From the NCBI RefSeq assembly GCF_001652265.1, contig NZ_LWBS01000369.1:1-58033 (forward strand): a stretch of 58,033 bases of DNA. Direction: 5' to 3'. Origin of the DNA: Rhizobium leguminosarum (lineage in GTDB: Bacteria > Pseudomonadota > Alphaproteobacteria > Rhizobiales > Rhizobiaceae). Shown here in pieces: positions 56,801-58,033 of this stretch. The notes below the pieces were generated by a model, which made no database searches, was not told where the DNA came from, and saw only the letters and a list, made by a program, of their open reading frames with translations. The position numbers and the translations under genes were made by a program. Numbering within the stretch: position 1 is the stretch's first letter; each line of letters begins with the position of its first letter.

Positions 56801-57460
56801 TCATTCGTCGCACGAGGGATCGCCGGGGCGGCAATCAAAGTCCCTGCGGTCCGGCCTGCGATCATCGCCTCTCCGGTCGTCCCCTTGCCGATCACCTCTT
56901 TGCCGATCGTCTCTTTGATTGTCGTCGCGCCAGTCACGATCGCGATCGCGCCCATCTCGGTCGCCATCCCGCTCGCGCCAGTTACGGTCGCGATCCCGGT
57001 TATCCCGATCGCGGTCGCGATCCCGATCCCGATTGTCGCGGTCGCGGTAGTAATAATCCGGGCCGCGGCTCCAGCGGTCACGGTCGCGATAGAAATCGCG
57101 GTTGCGGTAATAACGGTCCCAATAATTGTCGACGCTGAAGCGAATCATCGGAATGCCGAGCGGACGGTAATATTGCGGGCCGACATAGACGCGGCGCTGC
57201 TGGTAGAGAGCCTGCACGTACTGGCCGGAAACCCAGCCGCGGCCGCCGTAGAATTCCACATCGCACCAGTTGACGTCGGAAAGGCATCCGCGGATCTCGA
57301 CGGAAGAACCGGCCGGGATGACGGCGACGGCAGGATAACGGGTGCTCGGACCCGCACGCATGTTGACGTTCGCCGTCGAGTAGCCCTCGGCAGCCTGCGC
57401 TATGGCAGGCGCCAGCATAAGCAGGCCGACCGCTGCGATTTTAACAAAGAGATTTTTCAC
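56801..57460 (-). CDS. exported SH3 domain protein with Arg/Asp repeat tail
   Basis: A 219-residue exported protein. A signal peptide (MKNLFVKIAAVGLLMLAPAI, then AQAAE) is followed by one bacterial SH3 domain with VNMRAGPSTRYPAVAVIPAG and CDVEFYGGRGWVSGQYVQAL. Residues from about 115 to 210 are a low-complexity tail of Arg-Asp units (YYYRDRDNRDRDRDRDRDNR and similar, with WRERDGDRDG) and a final short CRPGDPSCDE. The repeats are short tandem units at the DNA level, so length variation by slippage is likely. An envelope or cell-wall role is suggested by the SH3 domain only. Confidence 0.85.
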   Translation of the reverse strand: MKNLFVKIAAVGLLMLAPAIAQAAEGYSTANVNMRAGPSTRYPAVAVIPAGSSVEIRGCLSDVNWCDVEFYGGRGWVSGQYVQALYQQRRVYVGPQYYRPLGIPMIRFSVDNYWDRYYRNRDFYRDRDRWSRGPDYYYRDRDNRDRDRDRDRDNRDRDRNWRERDGDRDGRDRDRDWRDDNQRDDRQRGDRQGDDRRGDDRRPDRRDFDCRPGDPSCDE

Positions 57461-57782
57461 GCTTCTCAGTCCTTGTTGGCACGTTTTTCAGGCAGCGCTT
57501 GGCCGCGTTTCCTTGGCATATGCCATTGAAACAAAAGATAGAGCGATCGCCCCCAGGTATTAGGGCGTTGTTATTCGTCTTATCTTTCAATGGCTTATAT
57601 ATCGCCGGCGATGAACGCAGCTTGAACGGCGAAATGTCGGACAGCGCCCTGGAGCCGCGAGCGGTGCTTCCGACAAAGGGTAGGCATTGTTAACGGTTGG
57701 TTAACCTTTCGGCGGCAGTCTCATTGCAATACCCGCTTGCTCCTTGACCACGGATGAACTGGCACTGAGATGAGCGGATCAC
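57461..57782. other. gene-free stretch before the intron
   Basis: No gene is recognised. The part from about 57700 to 57775 reads in one frame as a remnant ending in SLTTDELALR, without a start codon, and it contains the duplicated 20-base element. It may be a remnant gene or a short transcript that ends at the next terminator. Confidence 0.4.
57745..57764 (+). repeat. 20-base element duplicated at 42862-42881
   Basis: TGACCACGGATGAACTGGCA occurs here on the plus strand and exactly on the minus strand at 42862-42881. Both copies lie shortly upstream of a rho-independent terminator. Confidence 0.85.
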
Positions 57783-57783
57783 G

Positions 57784-57810
57784 AAAGGCCGGGTCGAACC
57801 GGCCTTTTTG
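57784..57810 (+). terminator. rho-independent terminator next to the intron
   Basis: AAAGGCCGG-GTCGAA-CCGGCCTTT is followed by TTG and TT. The intron begins two to three bases later. Confidence 0.9.
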
Positions 57811-57812
57811 TT

Positions 57813-58033
57813 GTGCGCCCAGCACGGGCGTACTCTTGTGGGTGGAAGTCCCACCGTAAGCTGGTCATAGCGAGCGAAGAGAAGCGCAACTGCGGAAGGG
57901 CAACCGACCGTGGGGAGGAAGCGTGGATCGAAACTGCGGGCCGATGGACAAGAACCGGATATGAGGCGGTGCCGACCAGGGCGAGCGGGCAACGAACCGC
58001 GAAGCTCTTGTGACCAAGGGGCGGTGGCGTAAA
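57813..58033 (+). mobile_element. 5' part of a group II intron (class C-like), cut by window edge
   Basis: The sequence opens with GTGCGCCCAGCACGGGCGTA, a group II 5' end of the GUGYG type, and continues with GTGGGTGGAAGTCCCACC and a series of GAAG/GGAAGC loops (GAGGAAGCGTGGATCG, GGATATGAGGC) that match domain I of bacterial introns, most like class C. The reverse transcriptase gene and domains V and VI lie outside the window. It sits directly behind a terminator hairpin, the known target of class C introns. Class assignment is by pattern only. Confidence 0.8.

Overview
The window is chromosomal DNA of an alphaproteobacterium of the Rhizobiaceae, most likely Rhizobium (R. etli / R. leguminosarum type). 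This rests on the high G+C content, the rhizobial gene order, a Fur-family Irr regulator without a heme regulatory motif, and many intergenic palindromic mosaic repeats of the RIME kind. No genome comparison was possible; the assignment comes from reading proteins and gene order.

Layout. 1-9.5 kb is an accessory, decaying left end: the 3' tail of an IS1380-type transposase, a ClpP-fold protein, a degraded gene, a frameshifted cysQ, an alcohol dehydrogenase, small conserved proteins (DUF3775, SPW, DUF2798), an MgtC/DUF4010 membrane protein and an ORF with an internal stop. 9.6-13.2 kb holds membrane and envelope proteins (DUF1275, YdcF, TRIC-type channel) and irr. 13.4-16.1 kb is the unsaturated fatty acid cluster fabA-fabB-fabI, with a possible leader ORF that ends on the fabA start codon. 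16.2-28.7 kb, all on the minus strand, is rsmC and then the translation/RNA operon rimP-nusA-ylxR-infB-rbfA-truB, an extra exported alpha/beta hydrolase, and rpsO-pnp. A promoter and a terminator-like hairpin precede rimP.

28.8-38.9 kb carries an MFS exporter, a GNAT protein, a lytic transglycosylase whose apparent start lies in a palindromic repeat, recR, a MOSC protein, ebfC, dnaX, the SRP RNA gene with its promoter, a HIT protein with nudC, and a WYL regulator followed by two targets that share a candidate operator. 39.2-48.3 kb carries pheA, kdsB, a membrane cytochrome c, an AEC transporter, a PfkB kinase, an SH3 protein, a 2-hydroxyacid dehydrogenase and the overlapping recF-moeB-GNAT unit. 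48.7-57.5 kb carries an XRE regulator, dnaK-dnaJ with a heat-shock-like promoter, a class A penicillin-binding protein and a second SH3 protein with an Arg/Asp-rich tail. The window ends inside the 5' part of a group II intron placed just after a rho-independent terminator.

Most genes are housekeeping. The observations most worth a second look are the shared WYL operator pair, the attenuator-like leader of the rimP-nusA operon, the intron-terminator junction, a 20-bp element duplicated in front of two terminators, and the ClpP-like protein at the left end.
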